Assembly: GCF_036059255.1 (NCBI RefSeq)
Contig: NZ_CP107947.1
Location: 7,440,001 to 7,504,000 of the forward strand
DNA from: Micromonospora sp. NBC_00389
GTDB lineage: Bacteria; Actinomycetota; Actinomycetes; Mycobacteriales; Micromonosporaceae
Length of the DNA: 64,000 nt
Reading direction: 5' to 3'
Position numbers and translations under genes: made by a program. Positions within the stretch are counted from its first letter, which is position 1; every line of letters starts with the position of its first letter. This document shows positions 16,804 to 25,852 of the stretch, one piece after another. The notes beneath the pieces are model-generated. The model was given only the letters and a program-made list of their open reading frames with translations. It had not been told where the DNA came from and did no database searches.

Positions 16804-18495
16804 GTGCCCGTATCCACATCCGTCGCACCGCACCCGCATCCCCTCGCCGCGGCCGCCCGCCTGGTGATGCTGGCGCTGGTCGCCGTCCTGACCCTGTTCG
16901 CCACCCACGACGTCAGCCAGCTGTGGTGGATCGCGCTGCTGGCGGTCGCCGGGCTGCCCGCGTCGCTGGCCCCCCAGCACCGGCTGATCGGCCCGCTCAG
17001 CCGGGTGGCCGAGGTGGTCGTGCTGGGGCTGGCCGCGAGCCAGGTGGCCGCGGTCGCGTCGATCGGCGGGACGGTGGACGGGCTCGGCGCCTCGGCGATG
17101 CTGCCCTACCTGGCGGTGCCGGTGACCGTCACCGCGCTGCGCCGCCGGTTCCGGGAGGGCGCCGCCCTGCTCGCGGTCACCGCCGCCACCCTCCTGGTCA
17201 GCGGCGCGCTGACCGAGGTCGGCGGAGGGCGTCAGCTCGGCCAGCCTGGCTACCTGGCGGTCTGCGCGCAGTGGCTGATCCTGGCCGCGCTGGGGCTCTA
17301 CGCCGCCAGCACCCTGCACCGGGTGATGGCGGTACGCGGTGAGGGCAAGCCCCAGCCGTACGCCGAGGCGACCCGGCTGCTGACCCAGCTGCGCACGGTG
17401 GCCCGCCAACTGCCCGGGGCGACCCTGGACCCGGGCGGCATCTCCGAGCACCTGCTGGACGAGCTGCGTACGGTGGCGCGGGCCGACCGGGCGGCGGTGC
17501 TGTCGGCCAGCGGCGGCGGCCGGCTCGTGGTGCTCGCCCAGGCCGGGGTGGACCGGGTGGACTGGGAGACGACGCTGGACGCGGACTCGGCGATCGCCGA
17601 CGCCTGGGCCAGCCAGCAGGCGCAGACCGCTGCCCGCTCGCAGTCCCGCTCGCACCGCGGCGGCGACGTCTCCGCGCTGATCGTCCCGCTGGTCGCCGGT
17701 GTGCGCACGGTGGGGCTGGTGGTGCTGGAGGCGGACGCCGCACACGCGTACCCGCCGCCCGTGGTGTCCCGGGTGACCGCGCTGACCCGGCCGGCCGCGC
17801 TGCGGCTGGAGGCGGCGCTGCTCTTCGACGAGGTCCGCTCGCTGGCCACCAACGAGGAACGGCAGCGGCTGGCCCGGGAGATCCACGACGGGGTGGCGCA
17901 GGAGCTGGTGATGGTCGGCTACGGCATCGACAACGCCCTGGCCACCGTCTTCGACGACGCCGACGAGACCGCCGAGGCGCTGCGTACGCTGCGCGGCGAG
18001 GTGACCCGGGTGATTCAGGAGCTGCGGCTGAGCCTCTTCGAGCTGCGCAGCGAGGTGGACCGGCAGGGCGGGCTGGCCGCAGCGATCGCCGAGTACGCGC
18101 GGACCGTGGGCGCGTCCGGCGGGCTGCGGGTGCACCTGTCGTTGGACGAGTCCACCGCACGGCTGCCGGCGGCCACCGAGGCCGAGTTGCTGCGCATCGC
18201 GCAGGAGGCGGTGACCAACGCGCGCAAGCACGCTGGAGCCTCGAATCTCTGGGTCACCTGCGAGGTGGACCCCCCGTACGCGCAAATTGAAGTGTCGGAT
18301 GACGGTCAGGGGATGGCTGACCAGCGCCCCGACGGGCGGTACGGTCTTGCGATCATGGCCGAGAGGGCGGAACGTATCCGGGGCCGGTTGGAGATCAGGC
18401 CGCGGCAACCGAGCGGCACGACCGTGGCGGTAGTTCTCGGCACGTCGTCCCGGCGCGATAACGTGCGCGGTAGCGCAGCACCAGAAGGGGAGTAA
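16804..18495 (+). CDS. NarL-type sensor histidine kinase
   Basis: A 563-residue membrane sensor kinase. Several hydrophobic segments in the first ~170 residues form the membrane part; a GAF-like domain spans ~200-340; the HisKA_3 dimerisation helix holds the phospho-acceptor in REIHDGVAQEL (~His359); the HATPase domain follows with EAVTNARKHA (N-box) and SDDGQGM (G1, ~497). It should phosphorylate the LuxR-type regulator encoded 7 bases downstream. Start GTG 16804 has a -10 box 7 bases upstream. The signal is not evident. Confidence 0.92.
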   Translation: MPVSTSVAPHPHPLAAAARLVMLALVAVLTLFATHDVSQLWWIALLAVAGLPASLAPQHRLIGPLSRVAEVVVLGLAASQVAAVASIGGTVDGLGASAMLPYLAVPVTVTALRRRFREGAALLAVTAATLLVSGALTEVGGGRQLGQPGYLAVCAQWLILAALGLYAASTLHRVMAVRGEGKPQPYAEATRLLTQLRTVARQLPGATLDPGGISEHLLDELRTVARADRAAVLSASGGGRLVVLAQAGVDRVDWETTLDADSAIADAWASQQAQTAARSQSRSHRGGDVSALIVPLVAGVRTVGLVVLEADAAHAYPPPVVSRVTALTRPAALRLEAALLFDEVRSLATNEERQRLAREIHDGVAQELVMVGYGIDNALATVFDDADETAEALRTLRGEVTRVIQELRLSLFELRSEVDRQGGLAAAIAEYARTVGASGGLRVHLSLDESTARLPAATEAELLRIAQEAVTNARKHAGASNLWVTCEVDPPYAQIEVSDDGQGMADQRPDGRYGLAIMAERAERIRGRLEIRPRQPSGTTVAVVLGTSSRRDNVRGSAAPEGE

Positions 18496-18502
18496 CCCGA
18501 GG

Positions 18503-19171
18503 ATGACCACAAGTCCGACACCGGCCACCCGCACCAAGGTCCTCCTTGTCGACGATCACGACCTCATTCGCAAGGGCCTGCGACACGCCTTCGAGCGCGA
18601 CCGTCAGTTCGAGGTCGTCGGTGAGGCCGCCACGGCGGCGGAGGGGGTACGTCAGGCGGGCGCCCTGCAGCCGGACGTGGTGATCATGGATCTGCGGCTG
18701 CCTGACGGCAGCGGCCTGGAGGCCACCCGCGCGCTGCGCAAGTCCAGCGCGTCGATGGGCATCGTGGTACTGACCATGTACGCTGGCGACGATCAGCTCT
18801 TCGGCGCTCTGGAGGCCGGCGCGAGTGCCTTCGTGCCGAAGACCGCGCCGGCCGACGAGGTGGTGGCCGCCGCCCGGCACGCCGCCTCCTCCCCGAGCGC
18901 GTTCACCGCGGCCGACCTTGCCGAGGCGATGAAGCGCCGGCTCGCCCCGTCCGGTCCGCAGCTCTCGCCCCGGGAGGGTCAGGTGCTGCGGCTGCTCGCC
19001 GACGGGATGAGCGTGGCCGGCATCGCCAAGCAGCTGTTCGTCAGCGAGTCCACGGCCAAGACCCACATCTCCAAGCTCTACGAGAAGCTCGGGGCTGCCA
19101 ACCGGGCGCAGGCGCTGATGACCGCGCTCCGGCTCGGCCTGCTCGAGGCGCCGGACGCCCCGAAGTTCTGA
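18503..19171 (+). CDS. NarL/LuxR family response regulator
   Basis: A 222-residue two-component DNA-binding regulator. Receiver domain: acidic pair VDDHD (~17-19), phospho-acceptor Asp63 in VIMDLRLPDGSG, switch Thr in VVLTMYAGDD, Lys in FVPKTAPADE. The C-terminal LuxR helix-turn-helix (~155-215) has LSPREGQVLRLLADGMS and STAKTHISKLYEKLG. It starts 7 bases after the sensor kinase stop and is its cognate partner. A strong hairpin terminator follows, ending the operon. Confidence 0.94.
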   Translation: MTTSPTPATRTKVLLVDDHDLIRKGLRHAFERDRQFEVVGEAATAAEGVRQAGALQPDVVIMDLRLPDGSGLEATRALRKSSASMGIVVLTMYAGDDQLFGALEAGASAFVPKTAPADEVVAAARHAASSPSAFTAADLAEAMKRRLAPSGPQLSPREGQVLRLLADGMSVAGIAKQLFVSESTAKTHISKLYEKLGAANRAQALMTALRLGLLEAPDAPKF

Positions 19172-19204
19172 TCTGCCCCCGCTCGTCGAGCGGGACGCCG
19201 TGAC

Positions 19205-19245
19205 CGAAGGTCCGCGCCAGCCTCCCCGGCCGGCGCGGACCTTCG
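19205..19245 (+). terminator. Hairpin terminator of the two-component operon
   Basis: Perfect 14-bp arms (19205-19218 and 19232-19245) around a 13-base loop, 33 bases after the regulator stop. A smaller palindrome CCGCTCGTCGAGCGG just before it may assist. Confidence 0.85.
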
Positions 19246-19283
19246 CGTATCGACCGAGGTCGGCGGCAACATGGGCGGCACGC

Positions 19284-19289
19284 TATGGT
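19284..19289 (+). promoter_or_regulatory. Possible -10 box of methyltransferase gene
   Basis: TATGGT lies between the terminator and the ATG at 19362, leaving a leader of about 65 bases with a ribosome site. No convincing -35 box. Confidence 0.35.
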
Positions 19290-19361
19290 CTGGCGGGCAC
19301 AGCGGGGGCACAATACCCGCGCGGGCGACGACGCCCGCGTCGCGGACTAGGGGTGAAGCGC

Positions 19362-20171
19362 ATGCAGCGGCCGGACTGGGCACCCGACACCATCGACATC
19401 GAGCGCCCAAGCGTCGCGCGGATGTACGACTACTACCTCGGCGGCTCGCACAACTTCGCCGCCGACCGGGCCGCGGCCCAGGCGATGGTGTCGGCGGTGC
19501 CGGAGGCGCCGCTGATGGCCCAGGCCAACCGAGCGTTCCTACGCCGAGCGGTGCACCACCTCGCCGAGGCCGGGATCCGGCAGTTCCTGGACATCGGCTC
19601 GGGGATCCCGACCGTCGGCAACGTTCACGAGATCGCCCAGCGGATCGACCCGGAGTCGCGGGTGGTCTATGTGGACGTCGACCCGGTGGCGGTGGCGCAC
19701 AGCCGCGAGATCCTGGCCGGCAACGACCGCGCGGTGGTGGTGCAGGAGGACCTGCGGCACCCGGAGAAGATCCTGGCCCACCCGAGCGTGCGGGGGTTGC
19801 TCGATTTCGGGCAACCGGTGGCCGTGATGATCGTGGCCGTGCTGCACTTCGTCCCCGATGACGACCGACCGGCGGAGCTGCTGCGGACCCTGCGCGACGC
19901 GCTGGCCCCCGGCAGCTACCTGGTGCTGTCACAGGCCAGCGACGACGGGCGCAGCCGGGACGAACGGGCCGAGGCGGAACGGGTCTACCGGCGTACCGAC
20001 AACCCGCTCTGGGTCCGCAGCCGAGCTGAGCTGACCGCGCTCTTCGACGGGTTCGAGCTGGTCGACCCGGGCGTGGTCTGGGTGCCAGAGTGGCGGCCGG
20101 ACACCCCGGAGAGCGCGGAGGACGCCGAACGTGCGGTCTTCATGGGCGGCGTCGGGCGGCTCGGTGGCTGA
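19362..20171 (+). CDS. SAM-dependent methyltransferase (PF04672 type)
   Basis: A 269-residue methyltransferase of the actinobacterial family formerly called DUF574. Signature pieces: the N-terminal PSVARMYDYYLGGSHNFAADR, the SAM-binding loop FLDIGSGIPTVGN (~83-95), the acidic VYVDVDPVAV, and VLHFVPDDDRP. The substrate of these abundant proteins is unknown. ATG 19362 follows AGGGGTG at ~6 bases. The next gene begins inside its last codons (8-base overlap), so translation of the GGDEF-EAL protein is probably coupled to it. Confidence 0.9.
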   Translation: MQRPDWAPDTIDIERPSVARMYDYYLGGSHNFAADRAAAQAMVSAVPEAPLMAQANRAFLRRAVHHLAEAGIRQFLDIGSGIPTVGNVHEIAQRIDPESRVVYVDVDPVAVAHSREILAGNDRAVVVQEDLRHPEKILAHPSVRGLLDFGQPVAVMIVAVLHFVPDDDRPAELLRTLRDALAPGSYLVLSQASDDGRSRDERAEAERVYRRTDNPLWVRSRAELTALFDGFELVDPGVVWVPEWRPDTPESAEDAERAVFMGGVGRLGG

Positions 20172-21909
20172 GTCGCCAGAGGCGACCTCCTACCCGGGCA
20201 GCTTCGCCCGGGCCTGGGCCAAGGCGGTCTCCGGCACCAGCTACCTGCCGATGACCCAGGCCCAGCTCGAGACCCTGCTGCACCGGCTCACCGGGCAACT
20301 GGCCGGTGCACTGCTCGCCGAGCCGTTCGACCTGCGCACCGGGCACCGGGTCGGCGCTGAACTGGTCGCGGCGCACATCGCCTCCGCGGAAGGGTTGGGC
20401 CGTACCGTCGAGGTCATCCAGCTCCGGCTGGTGCGCGACCTGGGGCTGGTTGCCGAGGACGTCGAGGACCGGATGGCGCGGCTGCTGGCTGCCGTGGCGA
20501 CCGGCTATGCCCGCGCGCTGCGGGACCGGACGCTCGACGAGCAGGAGTCGATCCGCCGGGCCGCCATGATGGCCCGGACGCACGCCGAGCGGGCGTTGCG
20601 GGCCAGTGAGGCGCGGTTCCGCCACCAGGCCACCCACGACCCGCTCACCGGCCTGCCCAACCGGACGCTGTTCACCGAGCGGCTCACCGCCGCGCTGAAC
20701 GAGCCGGGCCGGGGGGCGCAGCGGGTCGGGGTGTGCTTCCTCGACCTGGATCGGTTCAAGGTCGTCAACGACACCCTCGGGCACCAGATCGGCGACCGGC
20801 TGCTGACCACGGTGGCCGAGCGGCTGTGCCAGGCCCTGGGTGAGCACCTGGTGGCCCGGCTCGGTGGGGACGAGTTCGTCATCCTGGTGGAACACACCGC
20901 TGGCACCGACGACATGGTGAAGGTGGCCGAGGCCGCGCTGGAGGCGGTCCGGACACCGGCGGTGGTCGACGGGCACGAGCTTCAGGTCTCGGCGAGCCTG
21001 GGCATCGTCGAGCGGCAGGTGGCCGGTGCCAACCCCAGTGACCTGATGCGGGCCGCCGACAGCACCCTGCACTGGGCGAAGTCGGCTGGCGGTGCGCGCT
21101 GGGCGCTCTACGACGCCGAGCGCAACCGGCGCGAGCTGGCCCGGTACGCGCTCTCCGCGGCCATCCCGGCCGCCTTGGAGCGGGGCGAGTTCTACCTCGA
21201 CTACCAGCCGCTGACCTCGCTGCGCGACGGCCGGCTGATCGGCGTGGAGGCGTTGGTCCGCTGGCGCCACCCGGAGCTGGGGGTGCTGCGGCCGGACAGC
21301 TTCATCGGGCTGGCCGAGGAGACCGGCCTGATCGTGCAACTGGGCGGGTGGGTGCTGGCCGAGGCGTGCCGGGAGGCGAAGGCCTGGTCGGCCGGTGGCG
21401 CGGCGGCGCCGTTCGTGAGCGTCAACCTGGCGGTCCGCCAGGTGCACCGGCCCGGGCTGGTGCAGGAGGTCCGCGCCCTGCTGGGGCAGACCGGCCTGCC
21501 GCCGGAGCGACTCCAGTTGGAGATCACCGAGAGCACGATGATGAGCACAGCAGAGGAGCCGGTACGCGCCCTGCGGGTGCTGGCCGACCTCGGGGTGCGG
21601 ATCGCCATCGACGACTTCGGTACCGGCTACAGCAACCTGGCGTACCTGCGGGACCTGCCGGTGACCGAGCTAAAGGTGGCCGGGGAATTCGTGGCGGGGT
21701 TGCAGTCGCCGGCGGTCGGACGCACCGACGAGCGGATCCTCGCCTCGCTGGTCTCGCTGGCGCACGCGCTGGACCTGACGGTGACCGCCGAGGGTGTGGA
21801 GACCGCCGGGCAGGCCGAGCGGCTGCGGGCGATCGGCTGCGACGCCGCCCAGGGCTGGCACTTCGGCCGGCCGGCCCCCGCCGACCGGATCCTGGCCCGC
21901 ATCCGCTGA
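20164..21909 (+). CDS. Diguanylate cyclase/phosphodiesterase (GGDEF-EAL)
   Basis: A ~581-residue cyclic-di-GMP enzyme. About 160 N-terminal residues form a helical sensor-like region without recognisable PAS; a GGDEF domain follows with LDLDRFKVVNDTLGH and an intact active site GGDEF at 234-238; the EAL domain has an intact EALVRW at 362-367 and DDFGTGYSNL. Both catalytic signatures are complete, so it could make and break c-di-GMP, a known developmental signal in filamentous actinomycetes. GTG 20164 overlaps the methyltransferase stop by 8 bases; the open frame reaches 20131 but only as shadow of that gene. Confidence 0.92.
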   Translation: MAESPEATSYPGSFARAWAKAVSGTSYLPMTQAQLETLLHRLTGQLAGALLAEPFDLRTGHRVGAELVAAHIASAEGLGRTVEVIQLRLVRDLGLVAEDVEDRMARLLAAVATGYARALRDRTLDEQESIRRAAMMARTHAERALRASEARFRHQATHDPLTGLPNRTLFTERLTAALNEPGRGAQRVGVCFLDLDRFKVVNDTLGHQIGDRLLTTVAERLCQALGEHLVARLGGDEFVILVEHTAGTDDMVKVAEAALEAVRTPAVVDGHELQVSASLGIVERQVAGANPSDLMRAADSTLHWAKSAGGARWALYDAERNRRELARYALSAAIPAALERGEFYLDYQPLTSLRDGRLIGVEALVRWRHPELGVLRPDSFIGLAEETGLIVQLGGWVLAEACREAKAWSAGGAAAPFVSVNLAVRQVHRPGLVQEVRALLGQTGLPPERLQLEITESTMMSTAEEPVRALRVLADLGVRIAIDDFGTGYSNLAYLRDLPVTELKVAGEFVAGLQSPAVGRTDERILASLVSLAHALDLTVTAEGVETAGQAERLRAIGCDAAQGWHFGRPAPADRILARIR

Positions 21910-21914
21910 CCGCC

Positions 21915-21990
21915 GGCGCGCCACTCGACGGCGCGGATGGCGCGCCACTCGACGGTGCGCGGACTGCGCGGATGGCGCGTCACTCGACGG
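21915..21990. repeat. Three short direct repeats
   Basis: A 17-base unit GGCGCGCCACTCGACGG occurs at 21915-21931 and 21939-21955 and with one change at 21974-21990, with a secondary repeat GGACTGCGCGGA between and after. They lie directly after the GGDEF-EAL gene; no ORF seems to use them. Confidence 0.7.
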
Positions 21991-22020
21991 CACGCGGACT
22001 GCGCGGACGGCGCGGACGGC

Positions 22021-22055
22021 GATACCTCAGAGGTATTTTATGACTCTGAGGTATC
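22021..22055. terminator. Hairpin after GGDEF-EAL gene
   Basis: Perfect 12-base arms GATACCTCAGAG (22021-22032) and CTCTGAGGTATC (22044-22055) with an 11-base AT-rich loop. Inside the first half, ATACCTCAGAGGTAT is itself a small palindrome, so two alternative folds exist. It may be a terminator or a protein-binding site; its AT content is unusual for this window. Confidence 0.5.
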
Positions 22056-22141
22056 ACGCTCAATGCGGCGAGGCCGCCCTCGGGCTCGCCGGTGGCCACG
22101 GCCGTCGTCTCATGCTGCGGAGAGTGGGCAGCGAGGGCTGG

Positions 22142-22180
22142 GTAGACACTGTCTACGCACACATGGTAGACAGTGTCTAT
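22142..22180. promoter_or_regulatory. Twin palindromic operators at the tetR start
   Basis: TAGACACTGTCTA (22143-22155) and TAGACAGTGTCTA (22167-22179) are both perfect palindromes around one base, centred 24 bases apart; the second runs into the ATG of the TetR gene. This is a textbook arrangement for TetR autorepression. Confidence 0.8.
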
Positions 22181-22760
22181 GAGCGAGGAGGCGAGTGTCC
22201 GGGCGCGGCTGGTGGCGGCCGGGGTGGACCTGGTGCTGCGCGAGGGCCAGTCGGCGGTGTCGCTGCGGGAGATCGCCCGCCAGGCCGGGGTCTCGCACGG
22301 CGCACCACGCCGCTACTTCCCCACCCACGTCGACCTGCTCTCCGCCATCGCCCGCGAGGGCTTCGCCGACCTCGCAGCCCGGGTCGAGGAGACGACGCGC
22401 GACGCCGGCCCCGACCCGCGTGCCCGGCTGACCGCGCTGAGCCGGACGTACCTGGACTTCGCGGCGGCCCACGGCGGCATGTTCGAGCTGATGTTCCGGC
22501 ACGACCTGCTGGGCAGCGGCCGGCTCCGGCTACGCGAGACGAGCCTCCCCCTGTTCGCCGTCGTGACCGACCTGGTGGCCCAACTGCGCCGGCCGACCGA
22601 CGCGCCAGCCCCGGTGCTGGCCGGCGCGCTCTGGGCCAACCTGCACGGCATCGCCCAGCTCTGGGCCTGGGGCAGCCTGCCGCTGGCCACCGGCGCCACC
22701 GATGACGAAGCCCTGCTGCGCGCCACGTTGGACGCCCACCTCGGCCCCGCCCCCGCCTGA
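22179..22760 (+). CDS. TetR family transcriptional regulator
   Basis: A 193-residue repressor. The N-terminal helix-turn-helix is SAVSLREIARQAGVSHGAPRRYFP (~25-48); the rest is the helical ligand-binding domain of the TetR_C type. ATG 22179 has no ribosome site, and its start lies in the second operator palindrome, so the mRNA may be leaderless or nearly so. The acyltransferase gene 29 bases downstream is probably co-transcribed and under the same control, so a lipid-related effector is plausible (inference). Confidence 0.9.
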   Translation: MSEEASVRARLVAAGVDLVLREGQSAVSLREIARQAGVSHGAPRRYFPTHVDLLSAIAREGFADLAARVEETTRDAGPDPRARLTALSRTYLDFAAAHGGMFELMFRHDLLGSGRLRLRETSLPLFAVVTDLVAQLRRPTDAPAPVLAGALWANLHGIAQLWAWGSLPLATGATDDEALLRATLDAHLGPAPA

Positions 22761-22789
22761 ACCATCCACCCCCGCAACCCGGAGGACAC

Positions 22790-23458
22790 GTGCCCCTGCT
22801 GTACGACCTCACCAAGCTGACCGTCGGCACGACGCTGCGGCTGGGCTGGCGGCCACGCGTGGAAGGGCTGGAGCACCTGCCCCGGCACGGCGGCGCGATC
22901 CTCGCCGGCAACCACCTCTCCGTCGCCGACGAGCTGTTCCTGGTCTGCGCGACGCCCCGGCACGTCACCTTCTGGGCAAAGGCCGAGTACTTCACCGGCC
23001 GCGGCCCGGGCGGCTGGCTCAACCGGCAGATCGTCGCCGGCATGGGCGCCATCCGGGTGGAGCGCGGCGGCGGCCGGGCCGCCCTCAGCGCCCTCGACGC
23101 CGCCGTGCCGGTGTTGCGCTCCGGCGGCCTGGTCGCCGTCTACCCGGAGGGCACCCGCTCCCCGGACGGGCGGCTCTACCGGGGCCGCGTAGGAATGACC
23201 CGGCTGGCCCGCGACGCCGAGGTGCCGATCATCCCGGTCGGCGTGCTCGGCACCGCCGAGGTGCTGCCGGTCGACGCGCGGCTGCCCCGCCGACACCCGA
23301 TCACCCTGCGGTTCGGCCCGCCGATCCCGGTCGCCGGCCGGATCAACGGGCCACGCGACATCCGGACGGTCACCGACGAGGTGATGGCGGCGATCCAGCG
23401 GCTCACCGGCCAGGAGTACGTGCCCCGCTACGCACCGTCCCGGTCGAGCCCCAGCTGA
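22790..23458 (+). CDS. Lysophospholipid acyltransferase (PlsC family), second copy
   Basis: A 222-residue membrane-associated acyltransferase. HX4D is NHLSVAD near 43 and EGTRSPDG near 119, both intact. It shares most motif surroundings with the acyltransferase ending at 4934 (for example KAEYFTG and RGGGRAAL), so the two are paralogues. GTG 22790 follows CGGAGGACAC. It is downstream of the TetR gene with 29 bases between and convergent with pimB. Confidence 0.9.
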   Translation: MPLLYDLTKLTVGTTLRLGWRPRVEGLEHLPRHGGAILAGNHLSVADELFLVCATPRHVTFWAKAEYFTGRGPGGWLNRQIVAGMGAIRVERGGGRAALSALDAAVPVLRSGGLVAVYPEGTRSPDGRLYRGRVGMTRLARDAEVPIIPVGVLGTAEVLPVDARLPRRHPITLRFGPPIPVAGRINGPRDIRTVTDEVMAAIQRLTGQEYVPRYAPSRSSPS

Positions 23459-23471
23459 GCGCGGGTGGCGG

Positions 23472-24596
23472 TCAGCCGGCGAGCAGGGCTGCCATCCGCT
23501 GCGCCTGCGCCTCCCAGCGCCACTCCCGCTCCACCCACGCCCGGCCGGCCGCGCCCAACTGGCGGGCCAGGTCCCGGTCGGCGAGCAGCCGGGCCACCCG
23601 GTCGGCGAGCTGGGCGACGTCCCGGCCCCGCACCACGTAGCCGGTTTCGCCCTCGCGGACCGCGTCCGGCGCGCCCCCGGAATCACCGGCCACCACCGGC
23701 AGGCCGGTCGCGGACGCCTCCAGGTAGACGATGCCCAGCCCCTCCACGTCCAGCCCCCGGTTGCGGGTGCGGCAGGGCATCGCGTAGACGTCGCCGGCCG
23801 CGTAGTGCGCCGGCAGTTCGGCCGCCGGCACCGAGCCGGTGAAGACCACGTCCCGCTCCACGCCGGCCTGCCGGGCCAGCTTCTCCAGCGTCGCCCGGTA
23901 CGGGCCGCCGCCAACGATCAGCAGCGCCGCGTCGGGCACCCGACGGCGGATCTCCGGCAGCGCCCGGATCAGCATGTCCTGCCCCTTGCGCGGCACCAGC
24001 CGGGACACGCAGACCACCACCGGCCGGTCGGCCAGCCCCAGCCGAGCCCGCACCGGCTCGCCGTCCACAGTCGGGTGGTAGGTGTCCACGTCCACCCCGG
24101 GCGCCAGCCGACGCAGCTCGGTCACCCCGTCCAGCACCCGGGCCAGCCGGCTACGGGTGTACTCGCCGAGGTAGGTGGTGACGTCGACGCCTCGACCGAT
24201 GCGCCGCAACGCCGGCCGTGCGGCGGGCAGCGCCGCCCAGCCGACCTCGTGGCCGTGGGTCTGTGCCACCACCCGGCGTACCCCGGCCCGTCGGCGCAGG
24301 CCCGCGGCGAGCAGCCCGAGCGGGGCTGCCGCGCCGAACCACACCGTGTCGCAGTCGTACGCGCGGGCCAGCCGCGCAGCCCGGCGGGCGATCAGCGGGG
24401 TGGGCAGCAGCACCCGGGTGCGTTCCCGGATCACCTCGAACGGCTGGTCGGCGTCGAACTTCGCCGCCCCGCGCCAGCTCGACGCGTACACCACCACCGA
24501 GCCGGCCGGCTGACGCACCGCGAGGTTGTGCACGAAGGACTGGATCCCACCGGGACGGGGCGGGAAGTCGTTGGTGATCAGCAGCGTGCGGCTCAT
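23472..24596 (-). CDS. pimB: Phosphatidylinositol mannoside mannosyltransferase
   Basis: A 374-residue GT4 (GT-B fold) enzyme expected to add the second, alpha-1,6 mannose from GDP-mannose to phosphatidylinositol monomannoside at the inner membrane face. It follows M. tuberculosis Rv2188c (PimB') closely as I remember it: the opening LLITNDFPPRPGGIQSF, VWFGAAAPL, THGHEVGW, CLSRLVPRKGQD-like VSRLVPRKGQD, IVGGGPY, and the donor-binding CRTRNRGLDVEGLGIVYLEA. Its start overlaps the upstream protease stop by 4 bases (ATGA), so translation is coupled. Confidence 0.93.
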   Translation of the reverse strand: MSRTLLITNDFPPRPGGIQSFVHNLAVRQPAGSVVVYASSWRGAAKFDADQPFEVIRERTRVLLPTPLIARRAARLARAYDCDTVWFGAAAPLGLLAAGLRRRAGVRRVVAQTHGHEVGWAALPAARPALRRIGRGVDVTTYLGEYTRSRLARVLDGVTELRRLAPGVDVDTYHPTVDGEPVRARLGLADRPVVVCVSRLVPRKGQDMLIRALPEIRRRVPDAALLIVGGGPYRATLEKLARQAGVERDVVFTGSVPAAELPAHYAAGDVYAMPCRTRNRGLDVEGLGIVYLEASATGLPVVAGDSGGAPDAVREGETGYVVRGRDVAQLADRVARLLADRDLARQLGAAGRAWVEREWRWEAQAQRMAALLAG

Positions 24597-25852
24597 CGGC
24601 CGGCCTCCCGGGCGTACGCGCGGGCAGCGGCCATCCGCTCCACGGTGGACGGATGTGTGGCCGAGTAGAGGTATTCCCAGCGCGGTGGGTCGGGGTCGCC
24701 GAGGTTGACCGAGCCGAGCCGGCGCTGCATCGACTCGAAGGCAGCCGGGTCACCGGTCAGCGCGAGCGCGTGCGCGTCGGCCCGCGCCTCCACCCGCCGG
24801 GACATCAGCGCCTGCACCGGCGCGGCGAGCAGCCCGACCACCGTGACCAGAGCGACCAGCAACGGGAACGCGCTCGGTTGGGCGACCGAGTCGACACCGG
24901 CCAGCCGCAGCAGCGGCCCCCACGAGCCGAGCAGGTAGAGCGCCACCACCGCGGCGGCAGCGCCCAGCGCGCCGGTCAGCGTGCCGACCGCCACGTCCCG
25001 GTCCTTCGCGTGCCCCAGCTCGTGCGCCACCACGGCGGTCACCTCGGCCGGGGTCGCCTCGCGCAGCAGCGTGTCGTAGACGACCACCCGCCGGGTCGGC
25101 CCAAGACCGGAGACGTACGCGTTGACCGCCTTGGTGCGCCGGGAGGCGTCGGCCACCAGCACGTCGCGTACCGGCACCCCGTCGCGGGCCGCCATGCTGA
25201 TCAGCTCGGTGCGCAGCGGGCCCTGCTCCAGCGGGGTGAACCGGTTGAACACCGGCTCCACCAGCACCGGCAGCACGAACGACAGCAGCACCACCAGCAG
25301 GGCCGCACCGGCCGCGCCGAAAGCCCACCACCAGCGCGGGGCGAGCCGGATGACCGCGTAGAAGCCGAACAGCGCCACCGCGCCGATCACCGCACTGACG
25401 GCGTACGACTTGAGCAGGTCGACCGCCCAACCGCTCCAGCCGTTGGTGCTCAGTCCGTAGCGGGTGAGCACGCTCTGCCGCCAGGCGGAGAACGGAAGGG
25501 TGAGCAGGTCGGCGACGAGCACCACAGCCAGCCCGCCGAGCACCGCCTGCGCGGCCCAGTGCCCGCCGAACGGCCGGCCCACCAGCTCGACCAGGCGGCT
25601 GCCCAGCGGAGTGAGCCCGAGTGCGAGGGCGACCAGCAGCCCGACGGCGAGCGCGGAGTAACCACCGGGGCGCAGCGCGGCGCGGAACTCCCGCCCCCGG
25701 GCCACCTGGTCGGCCGGCAGGTCGCGCAGCGCCGCGAGCTGGTCGGCCCGGGGCGCCGGCGGTCGGTGCCACGGGATGAGCAGCGCGGCGGTCACCACCA
25801 GCGCGACGGTCAACCCGGCCAGGGTCAGCAGCGCCCAGCCGCGCGGGCTCAC
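24593..25852 (-). CDS. M48 family zinc metalloprotease (Ste24/CAAX type)
   Basis: A 419-residue multi-pass membrane protease. Hydrophobic segments lie at ~8-27, ~68-82, ~102-122, ~150-170, ~178-200 and two after the active site; the zinc motif is HELGH at 277-281 with the third ligand Glu in RVEARADAHAL (~357). Such enzymes cleave membrane or prenylated proteins in quality control. Its GTG start overlaps the stop of a 28-codon ORF with a strong ribosome site, and its end overlaps the pimB start, so three reading frames are chained. Confidence 0.9.
   Translation of the reverse strand: MSPRGWALLTLAGLTVALVVTAALLIPWHRPPAPRADQLAALRDLPADQVARGREFRAALRPGGYSALAVGLLVALALGLTPLGSRLVELVGRPFGGHWAAQAVLGGLAVVLVADLLTLPFSAWRQSVLTRYGLSTNGWSGWAVDLLKSYAVSAVIGAVALFGFYAVIRLAPRWWWAFGAAGAALLVVLLSFVLPVLVEPVFNRFTPLEQGPLRTELISMAARDGVPVRDVLVADASRRTKAVNAYVSGLGPTRRVVVYDTLLREATPAEVTAVVAHELGHAKDRDVAVGTLTGALGAAAAVVALYLLGSWGPLLRLAGVDSVAQPSAFPLLVALVTVVGLLAAPVQALMSRRVEARADAHALALTGDPAAFESMQRRLGSVNLGDPDPPRWEYLYSATHPSTVERMAAARAYAREAGR

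Noticed and set aside
22021..22180. CRISPR-like spacing of palindromes
   Set aside because: Two unlike palindrome types with irregular spacing and no cas genes; better explained as a hairpin and a TetR operator pair.
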